Shown in pieces: positions 1-6,999 of a stretch of 15,848 nt of DNA. Source of the DNA: an uncultured Eubacteriaceae bacterium (GTDB lineage: Bacteria > Bacillota > Clostridia > Lachnospirales > Lachnospiraceae); NCBI GenBank assembly GCA_945938055.1, contig CAMEUH010000031.1, positions 1-15,848 of the forward strand, given 5' to 3'. Position 1 is the stretch's first letter. Each line of letters begins with the position of its first letter. A program made the position numbers and the translations under genes. The notes beneath the pieces were generated by a model. It searched no databases, was not told where the DNA came from, and was given only the letters and a program-made list of their open reading frames with translations.

Positions 1-10
1 TATTTTTTAT

Positions 11-46
11 GCAGAAATGGCAACCCGTGAGGGCTGCCATTTCTGC
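11..46. repeat. Long near-perfect inverted repeat (hairpin)
   Basis: Arms at 11-26 and 31-46 pair at 15 of 16 positions (one A/C mismatch) around the loop GTGA. A T-rich run (1-10) lies on the left side only. Neither strand therefore has a U-tract directly after the hairpin, and it does not read as a standard intrinsic terminator. It may be the 5' hairpin of the structured element at 47-176, or the 3' end of a transcript from beyond the window. Confidence 0.6.
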
Positions 47-176
47 ATGAAAGAGATCCGAGTGGACCTCTGAACCAATGCCTCAAAATGCATTGGTTCG
101 GTTCTCGCCTGCCGGCTCGGTCGGTTCGTAGCACGGCGTCCACAGGACGCCACTCACCCCGTCTCGCGCTTTTTTT
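47..176 (+). ncRNA. Candidate structured RNA or dispersed repeat, GC-rich
   Basis: No gene is visible from 1 to 184. Positions 101-170 are about 70% G+C, far above the surrounding genes. Two perfect stems are visible: a 10-bp stem 72-81/90-99 with an 8-nt loop, and a 7-bp stem 135-141/145-151 with a 3-nt loop. A possible closing stem pairs GAGTG (60-64) with CACTC (151-155). GTGGAC (62-67) could instead pair with GTCCAC (138-143), so two folds compete. T7 at 170-176 would end a plus-strand transcript. The plus orientation is inferred from that T-tract. I cannot assign a known RNA family, and a dispersed intergenic repeat is equally possible. Only the stems and the base composition are directly seen. 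Confidence 0.32.
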
Positions 177-184
177 ATGTGAAA

Positions 185-1030
185 CTAGAAATGCTCTTTC
201 CAAAGGTCCATTTTTGCTTTTTTTCCAATAATATAGCTGTTAATGACTGGTGTCTGGAAGTCTTTTAAAGGAATCAGGCGGAGTTGTTTACTTTCAATAT
301 ATGGTGCTGCCATGTCTTCCGGAAGAAACGTATAATTTTGCTGGTTGAGAAGAAATGGTATGATTTTGGAACAGTCATCAATTTCAAGTGCAAACTGGTG
401 GTATTTTGGGAAAAGATTTCGTATGAATTGTCCAACATCCTGCAATGCGAAATTGCACATCAGGTAATTTTCCTGTAAGAGCTGTTTTGCCGTTATTCCA
501 TCCTGATATGTTCTGTTATGATAATCTGTTACAAGTACCATGGGGTCCTGGCGAAAAATTTCACACTTATAATCCGACTTATTAAGGGGAAGATAGGTAA
601 AAACAATATCAAGGATATTTGACTGCACAAGTTCCAGAAGATGACTGGAGAGACCAATCGTTATTTTCATGGAATCGTTCGGATATTTTTGCTGGTGCTT
701 TAGAATCAGCGGTGCCAGATGACCATCATAAATGGAATCTGCAGAACCGATACGATAGTACTTGTCAAACTTCTGAAAAGAACTGATTTCTGCCAGGGTG
801 GTAGTCGTAAGGTCAATTACTTTCCGGGCATAAATCTGAAATTGTTCTCCTTTAGGAGTGAGTTCAACGCTACGGTTATTTCTTGTAAATAATGTAAATT
901 GAAGTTCTTTTTCCAGTTCATTAATCCGGTTCGTTACGGTAGACTGTGCAATGAATAACTGGCTGGCAGTCCGTGTAAAGTTTCTGGTATCAGAGAGGAC
1001 AAGAAAGGTTTTTAATGATTCGATATCCAT
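185..1030 (-). CDS. LysR-type transcriptional regulator
   Basis: Predicted 281-aa DNA-binding regulator of the LysR family (usual length about 290-300 aa). The N-terminal winged helix-turn-helix spans about residues 1-60, with the typical pattern NFTRTASQLFIAQSTVTNRI at 17-36 followed by the LxRNNRSVxLTPKG wing. The rest is a periplasmic-binding-protein-like effector domain (about 90-280). The start is placed at the ATG at 1030 because GGAGG lies 7 nt upstream on the minus strand; the frame stays open for 25 more codons to 1105 without such a site. The gene is divergent from the Re-citrate synthase, 123 nt away. LysR proteins usually control the divergent neighbour and themselves, so control of citrate synthase by a metabolite such as citrate or a glutamate-family compound is a reasonable inference. 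The effector is not visible in the sequence. Confidence 0.93.
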   Translation of the reverse strand: MDIESLKTFLVLSDTRNFTRTASQLFIAQSTVTNRINELEKELQFTLFTRNNRSVELTPKGEQFQIYARKVIDLTTTTLAEISSFQKFDKYYRIGSADSIYDGHLAPLILKHQQKYPNDSMKITIGLSSHLLELVQSNILDIVFTYLPLNKSDYKCEIFRQDPMVLVTDYHNRTYQDGITAKQLLQENYLMCNFALQDVGQFIRNLFPKYHQFALEIDDCSKIIPFLLNQQNYTFLPEDMAAPYIESKQLRLIPLKDFQTPVINSYIIGKKAKMDLWKEHF

Positions 1031-1060
1031 ATAGACCTCCAATGATTCGATTTTTCGATT

Positions 1061-1077
1061 ATAATTATCAAAATTAT
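1061..1077. promoter_or_regulatory. Possible LysR operator dyad
   Basis: ATAAT-N7-ATTAT is a perfect 5+5 dyad, lying roughly 41-57 nt upstream of the predicted citrate synthase start and just downstream of the predicted start of the regulator gene. That position would suit a LysR-family activator that also represses itself. The region is very AT-rich, so a dyad this short may be chance. Confidence 0.3.
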
Positions 1078-1081
1078 CTGT

Positions 1082-1111
1082 TTTACAAATAATATATTCT
1101 TTCATTATAAT
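1082..1111 (+). promoter_or_regulatory. Promoter of the Re-citrate synthase gene
   Basis: TTTACA (1082-1087), an 18-nt spacer and a perfect TATAAT (1106-1111) give a predicted start near 1118, about 36 nt before the ATG. The -10 lies inside the 10-bp palindrome CATTATAATG (1103-1112), which is also inside the spacer of the opposing regulator promoter. The two promoters cannot both be occupied by RNA polymerase. Confidence 0.6.
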
Positions 1112-1119
1112 GATGTCAA
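1091..1119 (-). promoter_or_regulatory. Promoter of the LysR-type regulator gene
   Basis: On the minus strand TTGACA (1119-1114) and TATATT (1096-1091) are separated by 17 nt, a near-consensus sigma-A promoter. Transcription would start near 1084, giving a leader of about 53 nt. It overlaps the opposing citrate synthase promoter almost completely. Confidence 0.7.
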
Positions 1120-1153
1120 GTTTGTATATTGTGATTTATGGAGGAAAAAAGAA

Positions 1154-2518
1154 ATGCAGGATATTAAATTAAGCGATAAAACCTATAAGCTGGAACAGGA
1201 TCCATATATTTACCAGCTGCAGGATATTGAAAATCCGGAACTTTTCCGGGAAATGTTTCCATATACCGAAACACCTAAGATTGCATTTAACTATCGTAAG
1301 GTTCCGGAAAACATGCCGGAAGATATTTTTATTACGGATACTACATTTCGGGATGGCCAGCAGTCCAGGACACCATATACAACAGAACAGATGGTTCATA
1401 TTTATAAGCTGCTGCATAAGCTTGGCGGCGAAAAAGGTATGATCCGGCAAACGGAATTTTTTGTTTATTCGGAAAAAGACCGTAAGGCACTTGAAAAATG
1501 TATGGAATTAGGATATCAGTTTCCGGAGATTACCACGTGGATTCGGGCAACGAAGAAGGATTTTGAATTGGTTAAATCCATTGGCGTTAAGGAAACCGGC
1601 GTGCTGGTAAGTTGCTCGGATTATCATATTTTTCATAAAATGGGTCTTACAAGAAAGCAGGCTTTGGATAAATATGTAGCGATTGTATCCGATTGTATTG
1701 AGGCGGGTCTTCGTCCAAGATGTCATTTTGAGGATATTACAAGAGCAGATTTTTATGGTTTTGTTGTTCCATTTGCGAATAAGCTGATGGAAATTTCAAG
1801 AGAAAGCGGAGTACCGATTAAGATTAGAGCATGTGATACCATGGGATTTGGTGTACCTTATCCTGGTGTCGCACTTCCTAGAAGTGTATCAGGAATTATT
1901 TATGGACTACAGCATTATGCAGATGTTCCTTCAGAAATGCTTGAATGGCATGGACACAATGATTTTTATAAGGGCGTTGTGAATGCAACCACGGCATGGA
2001 TGTATGGAGCAAGTGCAGTTAATTGTTCATTGCTTGGAATTGGAGAGAGAACAGGAAATGTTCCACTGGAAGCAATGGTATTTGAATATGCTTCCCTGAG
2101 AGGGCATACGAACGGAATGAATACACAGGTGATTACGGAAATTGCTGACTATATCCAGAATGAAACAGGATATGATATTCCGCCGATGACTCCATTTGTT
2201 GGGGAAAATTTCAATCTTACCAGAGCAGGGATTCATGCCGATGGAATGATGAAGAATCAGGAAATATATAATATTTTTGATACGGAGACAATCCTGAACT
2301 GTCCGCCAAAGGTTTCCATTACCAATACATCTGGAATGGCAGGTGTTGCATACTGGATTAATCGTTATCTTTCTAAGCAGGGAAAGTCTGAAATTGCAAA
2401 GAATGATCCGGTTGTGGAAAAAATATACAGCTGGGTAACGGCTCAGTATGATGAAGGCAGAATTACAATTATCAGTGATACGGAAATGGAAGAGCAGGTA
2501 AAAAAGTATTTAAAATAG
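1154..2518 (+). CDS. Re-citrate synthase (homocitrate/isopropylmalate synthase family)
   Basis: Predicted 454-aa enzyme that condenses oxaloacetate with acetyl-CoA to citrate in the cytoplasm, feeding 2-oxoglutarate and glutamate synthesis. It belongs to the DRE-TIM metallolyase fold. The metal/substrate loop TDTTFRDGQQSR is at 61-72, the metal-binding HGH at 266-268, and GIGERTGN at 295-302. Length, the N-terminal extension before the barrel, and stretches such as RPRCHFEDITRADFYG (187-202) match, from memory, the experimentally defined Re-citrate synthase of Clostridium kluyveri rather than LeuA, which carries a C-terminal regulatory domain. Automated pipelines often label this family 2-isopropylmalate or homocitrate synthase. 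GGAGG (1140-1144) lies 9 nt before the ATG. It stands alone, divergent from a LysR-type regulator. A homocitrate synthase activity cannot be fully excluded from sequence. Confidence 0.85.
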   Translation: MQDIKLSDKTYKLEQDPYIYQLQDIENPELFREMFPYTETPKIAFNYRKVPENMPEDIFITDTTFRDGQQSRTPYTTEQMVHIYKLLHKLGGEKGMIRQTEFFVYSEKDRKALEKCMELGYQFPEITTWIRATKKDFELVKSIGVKETGVLVSCSDYHIFHKMGLTRKQALDKYVAIVSDCIEAGLRPRCHFEDITRADFYGFVVPFANKLMEISRESGVPIKIRACDTMGFGVPYPGVALPRSVSGIIYGLQHYADVPSEMLEWHGHNDFYKGVVNATTAWMYGASAVNCSLLGIGERTGNVPLEAMVFEYASLRGHTNGMNTQVITEIADYIQNETGYDIPPMTPFVGENFNLTRAGIHADGMMKNQEIYNIFDTETILNCPPKVSITNTSGMAGVAYWINRYLSKQGKSEIAKNDPVVEKIYSWVTAQYDEGRITIISDTEMEEQVKKYLK

Positions 2519-2527
2519 AATAAATAT

Positions 2528-2573
2528 TTGTCAAGGGCTTTTTATTGTTTAAAATCTTCCTTTGTGATAAAAT
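2528..2573 (+). promoter_or_regulatory. Tandem promoters of ridA
   Basis: Two overlapping sigma-A candidates are visible: TTGTCA (2528-2533)-N16-TAAAAT (2550-2555), and TTGTTT (2545-2550)-N17-TAAAAT (2568-2573). The second shares the string TGATAAAATAT with the promoter of the GGDEF gene at 5104-5132. Confidence 0.5.
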
Positions 2574-2575
2574 AT

Positions 2576-2594
2576 CTTTGTATTTTTTACAAAG
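2576..2594. promoter_or_regulatory. AT-rich inverted repeat in the ridA leader
   Basis: CTTTGTA and TACAAAG form a perfect 7+7 inverted repeat around five T residues. It sits at the predicted start site of the downstream ridA promoter, a position suited to an operator. It could also be a weak leader hairpin. No regulator can be named. Confidence 0.3.
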
Positions 2595-2659
2595 TGAGTC
2601 AGTAAGGGATGCACGGGGAAATTATAAAATGAAGAAACTTTATTATGGAGGAAGAGATA

Positions 2660-3037
2660 ATGATGAAGAAAATTTCGACAGAAAATGCGCCAAAGGCAAT
2701 TGGACCTTACTCACAGGGAATCGTGATGGACAAGATTCTTTTTACATCCGGACAGATTCCTGCAGATCCTGCAACAGGAGCTATTGTGGGAACGGATATT
2801 ACCGAGCAGGCAGAGCAGGTTATGAAGAATCTGGGCGGCATTTTAGAAGCGGCAGGTGTTACTTATGAAGATACGGTTAAAACAACATGCTTTCTTGCCA
2901 ACATGGAAGATTTTGCGGCATTTAACGCAGTATATGAGAAATATTTCACAGGAAAACCAGCAAGAAGCTGCGTTGCTGTAAAGACACTACCAAAGAATGT
3001 GCTTTGCGAAGTTGAGGCAATCGCCTGCATGAAATAA
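2660..3037 (+). CDS. ridA: RidA family reactive enamine/imine deaminase
   Basis: Predicted 125-aa RidA (YjgF/YER057c/UK114) protein, which hydrolyses 2-aminoacrylate and related enamines/imines released by PLP enzymes, protecting aminotransferases and other PLP enzymes. The family signature AIGPYSQG is at 13-20. The substrate-binding Arg (PARSC, R102), C104 and E117 in CEVEAIA match the R105/C107/E120 positions known from E. coli RidA. The protein normally acts as a cytoplasmic homotrimer. The start at 2660 follows GGAGG (2647-2651) by 8 nt; the next ATG at 2663 is also possible and gives MKKIST. The in-frame ATG at 2645 overlaps the ribosome binding site and is rejected. Monocistronic between its own promoters and the terminator at 3061-3107. 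Confidence 0.93.
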   Translation: MMKKISTENAPKAIGPYSQGIVMDKILFTSGQIPADPATGAIVGTDITEQAEQVMKNLGGILEAAGVTYEDTVKTTCFLANMEDFAAFNAVYEKYFTGKPARSCVAVKTLPKNVLCEVEAIACMK

Positions 3038-3060
3038 TAAAGAGTGCTCGTATTAAAAGA

Positions 3061-3110
3061 AGAACGGATATTCAGACAGCATAGAATTCTGTCTGAATAT
3101 CCGTTCTTTT
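3061..3110. terminator. Bidirectional terminator between ridA and the hydrolase gene
   Basis: A perfect 19-bp stem (3061-3079 with 3089-3107) around a 9-nt loop is followed by TTTTATT on the plus strand and TCTTTTAAT on the minus strand. It can end transcripts from both convergent genes. The minus-strand stop codon (3110-3112) lies in the plus-strand T-tract, so the hydrolase gene ends 2 nt before the stem begins. Confidence 0.9.
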
Positions 3111-4549
3111 TATTCAGCATGTCCGCTGATAAAACCTTCGAATTCATTAAACATGGTTTCCTCAAATTTACGCATCATAAGCGTAATATCACGATTTTTA
3201 AAAACGAGCTGAATAAATACGTTCCCAACACATTCATCTACCAGATGAGCTTTTATGAGAAAGGTATCGTCACGGCGGAAAGCTCCGCTTACGGCAGCTT
3301 TATAGTGGTAGAATGGATACTGTATGATTTCATTATATCCGATGCCAAATGGAAGGGAAAAAACCCCCTTGTCTGTTTCGTAATCAAAAGTACCTTCATT
3401 TTCATCAAGGGAAAGAGAAATCCATCGGAAACCGTTCGAATTGGAATCCATCCGGTAACGAACATGATTAATCTGATGGAGGAGCGGGGAAGTATATTGC
3501 CCATCTATGTGAAACAGTGTTCGTGAGGAAAGGAATTTCTCAAGGGAAGGAGAAGTGTCCGTGCAGGAAACATTTTCTCCGATTCTGTCATAGATTTCCT
3601 GATAAAATGCATCATAAATAAGCTGCGTCCCACCTTGTCTTCCTTGCGTGTCGGCAGTAGTAATAAAGAGAATGTTTTTTTCAGGATAATAGCAGGCATA
3701 CTGTCCGCCCATTCCATAACAGGCATAACCGTTGTGGGTTGTCATCCAGAACTGATAACCATAACCCTGCATTTCTTCCCAGGTAGCAGACTTTCCGTAA
3801 GTATCTGTCTGCCAGCTTCTTGCGGTACGAATATATCCCAATGGAAGAACCTGTTTATTGTTTATTCTGCCATCATGACTGACAACATACATAAAACGCA
3901 GCAAATCCATTGGAAGTGCCATAAGACCGGAACCACCGAGACTTTCACCACCTGGAGCTTCCAGCACATAGGCTTCTTTCGAAAAACCGGCTTCATTTAG
4001 AAATTTTTCCCGCAGATAATCCAGCATTTTCATGCCAGAAAGCTTTTCCACCAGAGCACACAGAGTATGGGTGGCAGAAGTATCATAGGAAAATGTGGTT
4101 CCCGGTATATGGGAAGGCGGTGTGGTAAAAAAGGAACCCACCCAGTCTGTTACACCAGGTTCCTTATAGGTCGTTTTGGAGTGACAGGATGACATCATAA
4201 GCATGTCACGGATGGTCATTTCATTAAGATATGGTGATTCTTCCGTACCATTCAGTTTTTCTGGAAAATGTGTGATAATCCTGTCGTCAAGATGCAATTT
4301 TCCTTCTTCTTCCAAAAGACCAATTGCAATGGATACAAAGCTCTTGGTGATGGAAAACATTCGGTGAAGGGTATCTGCCTGATAGGGAGCATAGTATGTT
4401 TCAGCAATAATGGCATCGTCCTTCATGAGGATAAAACTGTGAAGAGGAAGATGGCATTGTTCCAGCCGTTCCAGAAACTTGCGGATACAGGAAGAAGGTA
4501 TACCTGTCTCTTCTGGTTTCTTCCGTTCAAATTCAAGGTGATTACTCAT
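3110..4549 (-). CDS. Cytoplasmic serine beta-lactamase-like hydrolase (class C/EstB fold)
   Basis: Predicted 479-aa serine hydrolase of the beta-lactamase/penicillin-binding-protein-like family. The catalytic SxxK is SITK (66-69), the second motif is Y155-D-T in FSYDTS, and GMGGQY (279-284) probably replaces the KTG-type motif. The N-terminus has no signal peptide or membrane segment, so the enzyme should be cytoplasmic and is more likely an esterase or peptidase than a drug-resistance enzyme. About 150 residues after the catalytic domain (from about 330) form an extra C-terminal region seen in many family members. The minus-strand start at 4549 has GGAGG about 7 nt upstream. It is transcribed alone from the promoter at 4578-4606 and ends at the shared terminator with ridA. 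The substrate is unknown. Confidence 0.85.
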   Translation of the reverse strand: MSNHLEFERKKPEETGIPSSCIRKFLERLEQCHLPLHSFILMKDDAIIAETYYAPYQADTLHRMFSITKSFVSIAIGLLEEEGKLHLDDRIITHFPEKLNGTEESPYLNEMTIRDMLMMSSCHSKTTYKEPGVTDWVGSFFTTPPSHIPGTTFSYDTSATHTLCALVEKLSGMKMLDYLREKFLNEAGFSKEAYVLEAPGGESLGGSGLMALPMDLLRFMYVVSHDGRINNKQVLPLGYIRTARSWQTDTYGKSATWEEMQGYGYQFWMTTHNGYACYGMGGQYACYYPEKNILFITTADTQGRQGGTQLIYDAFYQEIYDRIGENVSCTDTSPSLEKFLSSRTLFHIDGQYTSPLLHQINHVRYRMDSNSNGFRWISLSLDENEGTFDYETDKGVFSLPFGIGYNEIIQYPFYHYKAAVSGAFRRDDTFLIKAHLVDECVGNVFIQLVFKNRDITLMMRKFEETMFNEFEGFISGHAE

Positions 4550-4577
4550 AGATGACCTCCTTTATGTTAATAACTTT

Positions 4578-4606
4578 ATTATAACTGCTTTAATGGGACA
4601 ATTCAA
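4578..4606 (-). promoter_or_regulatory. Promoter of the beta-lactamase-like gene
   Basis: On the minus strand TTGAAT (4606-4601), a 17-nt spacer and a perfect TATAAT (4583-4578) precede the GGAGG and ATG at 4549. Its -35 lies only 22 nt from the -35 of the divergent cdd promoter. Confidence 0.6.
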
Positions 4607-4628
4607 CGGCTTTTACCGGGACATTTTC

Positions 4629-4657
4629 TTGTAAAGAATTCATGAATATAATATAAT
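4629..4657 (+). promoter_or_regulatory. Promoter of cdd
   Basis: TTGTAA (4629-4634), a 17-nt spacer and a perfect TATAAT (4652-4657), the second of two overlapping TATAAT copies (4647-4657). Transcription would start close to the GGAG at 4664, giving a very short leader. Confidence 0.55.
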
Positions 4658-4675
4658 AGAGACGGAGATGATTTT

Positions 4676-5092
4676 ATGGAAGAATTGATTCGGAAAGCAT
4701 TGGAAGCAAGAAAATATTCTTATAGTCCGTATTCGGGTTTTCAGGTTGGTGCGGCACTCCTTGCGGCAGATGGAAGAATTTTTACGGGATGCAATATTGA
4801 AAATGCCGCGTTTACACCGACCATCTGCGCAGAGCGGACGGCATTTTTTAAGGCGGTTAGTGAAGGATGCACAGATTTTGTAAGGATTGCCATTGTAGGG
4901 GGGAGAAAAGAAATGCCGGATGATTATGCATATCCGTGTGGTGTATGCAGACAGGTGATGGCAGAATTTTGCGAAGATGATTTTGAAATTGTTTCTGCAT
5001 TATCCGAAAATGATTATAAGGTTCATTTATTAAAAGAGCTGCTTCCGGAACGTTTTGGCAAAGGAAATCTGCTGGAAACGGGTAAAAAGTAG
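4676..5092 (+). CDS. cdd: Cytidine deaminase
   Basis: Predicted 138-aa homotetrameric-type cytidine deaminase, converting cytidine and deoxycytidine to uridine and deoxyuridine in pyrimidine salvage. The zinc/catalytic motif CAERTAFF starts at C51 with the proton-shuttle E53. The other two zinc cysteines are in PCGVC (C88 and C91). SPYSGFQVGAALL (17-29) is the family's N-terminal signature. Length is normal for the short bacterial class. GGAG (4664-4667) lies 8 nt before the ATG. It has its own promoter and no clear terminator before the GGDEF gene 100 nt downstream, which has a separate promoter. Such genes often sit beside era in Firmicutes; that is not the case here. Confidence 0.96.
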   Translation: MEELIRKALEARKYSYSPYSGFQVGAALLAADGRIFTGCNIENAAFTPTICAERTAFFKAVSEGCTDFVRIAIVGGRKEMPDDYAYPCGVCRQVMAEFCEDDFEIVSALSENDYKVHLLKELLPERFGKGNLLETGKK

Positions 5093-5103
5093 GGCGAGTT
5101 TTC

Positions 5104-5132
5104 TTGTTATTTTTATTTTAATATGATAAAAT
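5104..5132 (+). promoter_or_regulatory. Promoter of the GGDEF gene
   Basis: TTGTTA (5104-5109)-N17-TAAAAT (5127-5132), with a predicted leader of about 54 nt before the ATG at 5193. The string TGATAAAATAT recurs at the second ridA promoter. Confidence 0.5.
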
Positions 5133-5192
5133 ATTGCCATATATCATGTAGATGTTTGGCAAAGTTACTGTAAACAAAGAGAGGAAAAACGG

Positions 5193-6956
5193 ATGGCAAA
5201 GTTCAATACCGGTTCAGCTACAATTGATAAGTATTTGCAGATAAAGAAAGCGGACGAAAAATTTTACCAGTATGTGGGTGAAGATAACTTTATTTCGCTG
5301 GTTAAAAGTGCGCATCCATCTGATCTGAATCGCCTGAGTACGGCAGTGCAGGAACTGAAAGAAGACGGGCATAACATGATTACCTACAGGATACGGAGAA
5401 AAGATGGGAAATACCGTTGGATACTTGCGGAACTTGAGTATGAGATGGTGGAGTTTGAGGGTGAACCGTTAATTCGTATTAATATTCAGGACATTCAGGC
5501 GTTAAAACGAGAGATGAATGAAATGAAAGATAAGAATAATGAGTATGGCGAGTATTTTGGACTGCTGGATGAGATTTTGTTTCTATACAATATCGAAGAG
5601 AATCTGTTTCAGGTTTTTTATGGCGGAAGCAAGCAGATTGATTTACTGGTTGATACTACTCTGGATGAGTGGATTCATGAAGCAGAAGAAAATGAATATA
5701 TCAGCAAGGAGCATCTGGAATTATTTGACAGTCTGTGCCGTGACTTAAAGAACGGTGCCAGAAGTTTCCGGTATGAAATTCTGTCGAAGGCATTTTCTAC
5801 GGATCATGACATGAAGCTTCATCTGATAAAGGGAAAGACAATCAGGGATTCTTTTCGGGAACGTAAGGTAATAGGATGCATTTCTTTTATTAGTGAGGAA
5901 AGTAAGAAGAGAGAGATTAATTATAATGCGGAATATAATAAGGATGCCGGAACGGATTTGTTAAATAAGAAGGCAATCACAGACTATGCAAAGAGGGCAG
6001 TCGCAGCGCAGCCGGAACATAGCATTCATATCTGCATTATTGATTTGGATAATTTTAAAAACATTAATGATACATTTGGACATATGTTTGGCGACGAGGT
6101 TTTATATACGGCTGCCGAAATTTTAAAAGATGCAGTCGCGGGAAAGGGCGTTGTCGGCAGGATTGGCGGAGATGAGATGATGATAGTTCTGGAGAAAATA
6201 GGGGCTCATTCGGAACTACGGGGAATCTTAAGAAGCATACGCTCGAATATTGAGTGGGCATACAAGGGAAAAAAGGAAGGTGTGAATCTGACTTGTTCCA
6301 TAGGTGTAGCTTCTTATCCGCTACATGCACAAAGCTATGAGGATTTATTCCTGATTGCAGATAAAATGTTATACTATGCCAAGAAAAAGGGAAAAAACCG
6401 ATATATTATCTACACTCCGGAGATACATGGTGATGCAATGCATGGAGAACTGGAGAATAATAAGAAACAAATTGTCAATTCAAAGGTCAATAAAGAGGGA
6501 ATGATTATCCGTCTGACGGACTTGTTTCTGCATCGGCAGGTTGTGACTTATGAAGCAGCTTTAAGTGAAATCGGGCAGACATTTGGATTGGATGAGATTA
6601 ATGTGTTTTATGGAAATCAGAATCATCTTCTCATGAAGTGGGAGCAAACAGAAGATCCGGAAGAGAAGAGCATTCAGTTTGTATATGAAGATGATTTTAT
6701 GAAACTGTTTAATGAGAATGGAATTGCCATTGTAGATAGTATTGTTAATCTGGAATCGGTTTATCCAAAGGCATACCAGTATTTGTCAGAGAAGAATGTG
6801 ACCGCGGCAATTATTTATAAGATGCAGAATGAAAAAAACGCGGGATATATTGCGTTTTATAAGAAATCATCCTCGGCCAGAAAGTGGGCGGAGAATGATA
6901 AGGCATATATTAATTTTTCCGGGAAAATCATAGAACTGGCGCTTGACGATCGATAA
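5193..6956 (+). CDS. PAS-GGDEF-GAF-like protein, putative diguanylate cyclase
   Basis: Predicted 587-aa soluble signalling protein with no membrane segment. Residues about 20-103 form a PAS fold (RIRRKDGKYRWIL at 67-79). Residues about 118-235 look like a second, degenerate PAS-like region. The GGDEF domain runs from about 250 to 410: DLLNK (255-259), metal-binding D284 in IDLDNFKN, and the active loop GRIGGDEM (322-329), where Met replaces the usual Phe of GGDEF. The catalytic GGDE residues are intact, so c-di-GMP synthesis is plausible. No RxxD inhibitory site is seen five residues before the loop, which suggests no product inhibition. Residues about 430-587 resemble a GAF-type sensor. AGAGGA lies 8 nt before the ATG. 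It is transcribed alone and ends at the terminator at 6966-6992. The sensed signals are unknown. Confidence 0.85.
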   Translation: MAKFNTGSATIDKYLQIKKADEKFYQYVGEDNFISLVKSAHPSDLNRLSTAVQELKEDGHNMITYRIRRKDGKYRWILAELEYEMVEFEGEPLIRINIQDIQALKREMNEMKDKNNEYGEYFGLLDEILFLYNIEENLFQVFYGGSKQIDLLVDTTLDEWIHEAEENEYISKEHLELFDSLCRDLKNGARSFRYEILSKAFSTDHDMKLHLIKGKTIRDSFRERKVIGCISFISEESKKREINYNAEYNKDAGTDLLNKKAITDYAKRAVAAQPEHSIHICIIDLDNFKNINDTFGHMFGDEVLYTAAEILKDAVAGKGVVGRIGGDEMMIVLEKIGAHSELRGILRSIRSNIEWAYKGKKEGVNLTCSIGVASYPLHAQSYEDLFLIADKMLYYAKKKGKNRYIIYTPEIHGDAMHGELENNKKQIVNSKVNKEGMIIRLTDLFLHRQVVTYEAALSEIGQTFGLDEINVFYGNQNHLLMKWEQTEDPEEKSIQFVYEDDFMKLFNENGIAIVDSIVNLESVYPKAYQYLSEKNVTAAIIYKMQNEKNAGYIAFYKKSSSARKWAENDKAYINFSGKIIELALDDR

Positions 6957-6965
6957 AACTGTTAT

Positions 6966-6992
6966 CAGGGTGGAAATGCTCCACCCTGTTTT
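6966..6992 (+). terminator. Intrinsic terminator after the GGDEF gene
   Basis: A perfect 9-bp GC-rich stem (6966-6974 with 6980-6988) around a 5-nt loop, followed by TTTTAA. It begins 10 nt after the GGDEF stop codon. Confidence 0.8.
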
Positions 6993-6999
6993 AATGTGG

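Noticed and set aside
11..46. Hairpin read as an intrinsic terminator
   Set aside because: No T-tract follows the hairpin on either strand; the T-rich run lies before it on the plus strand.
1125..1130. TATATT as the -10 of the citrate synthase promoter
   Set aside because: It would start transcription within a few bases of the ribosome binding site and has a poor -35; TTTACA-N18-TATAAT at 1082-1111 is better.
1154..2518. 2-isopropylmalate synthase (LeuA)
   Set aside because: No LeuA C-terminal regulatory domain, no leu genes nearby, and motif context fits Re-citrate synthase better.
3044..3526. 160-codon open frame on the plus strand
   Set aside because: It runs through the ridA/hydrolase terminator and is antisense to the beta-lactamase-like gene; no family resemblance or ribosome binding site.
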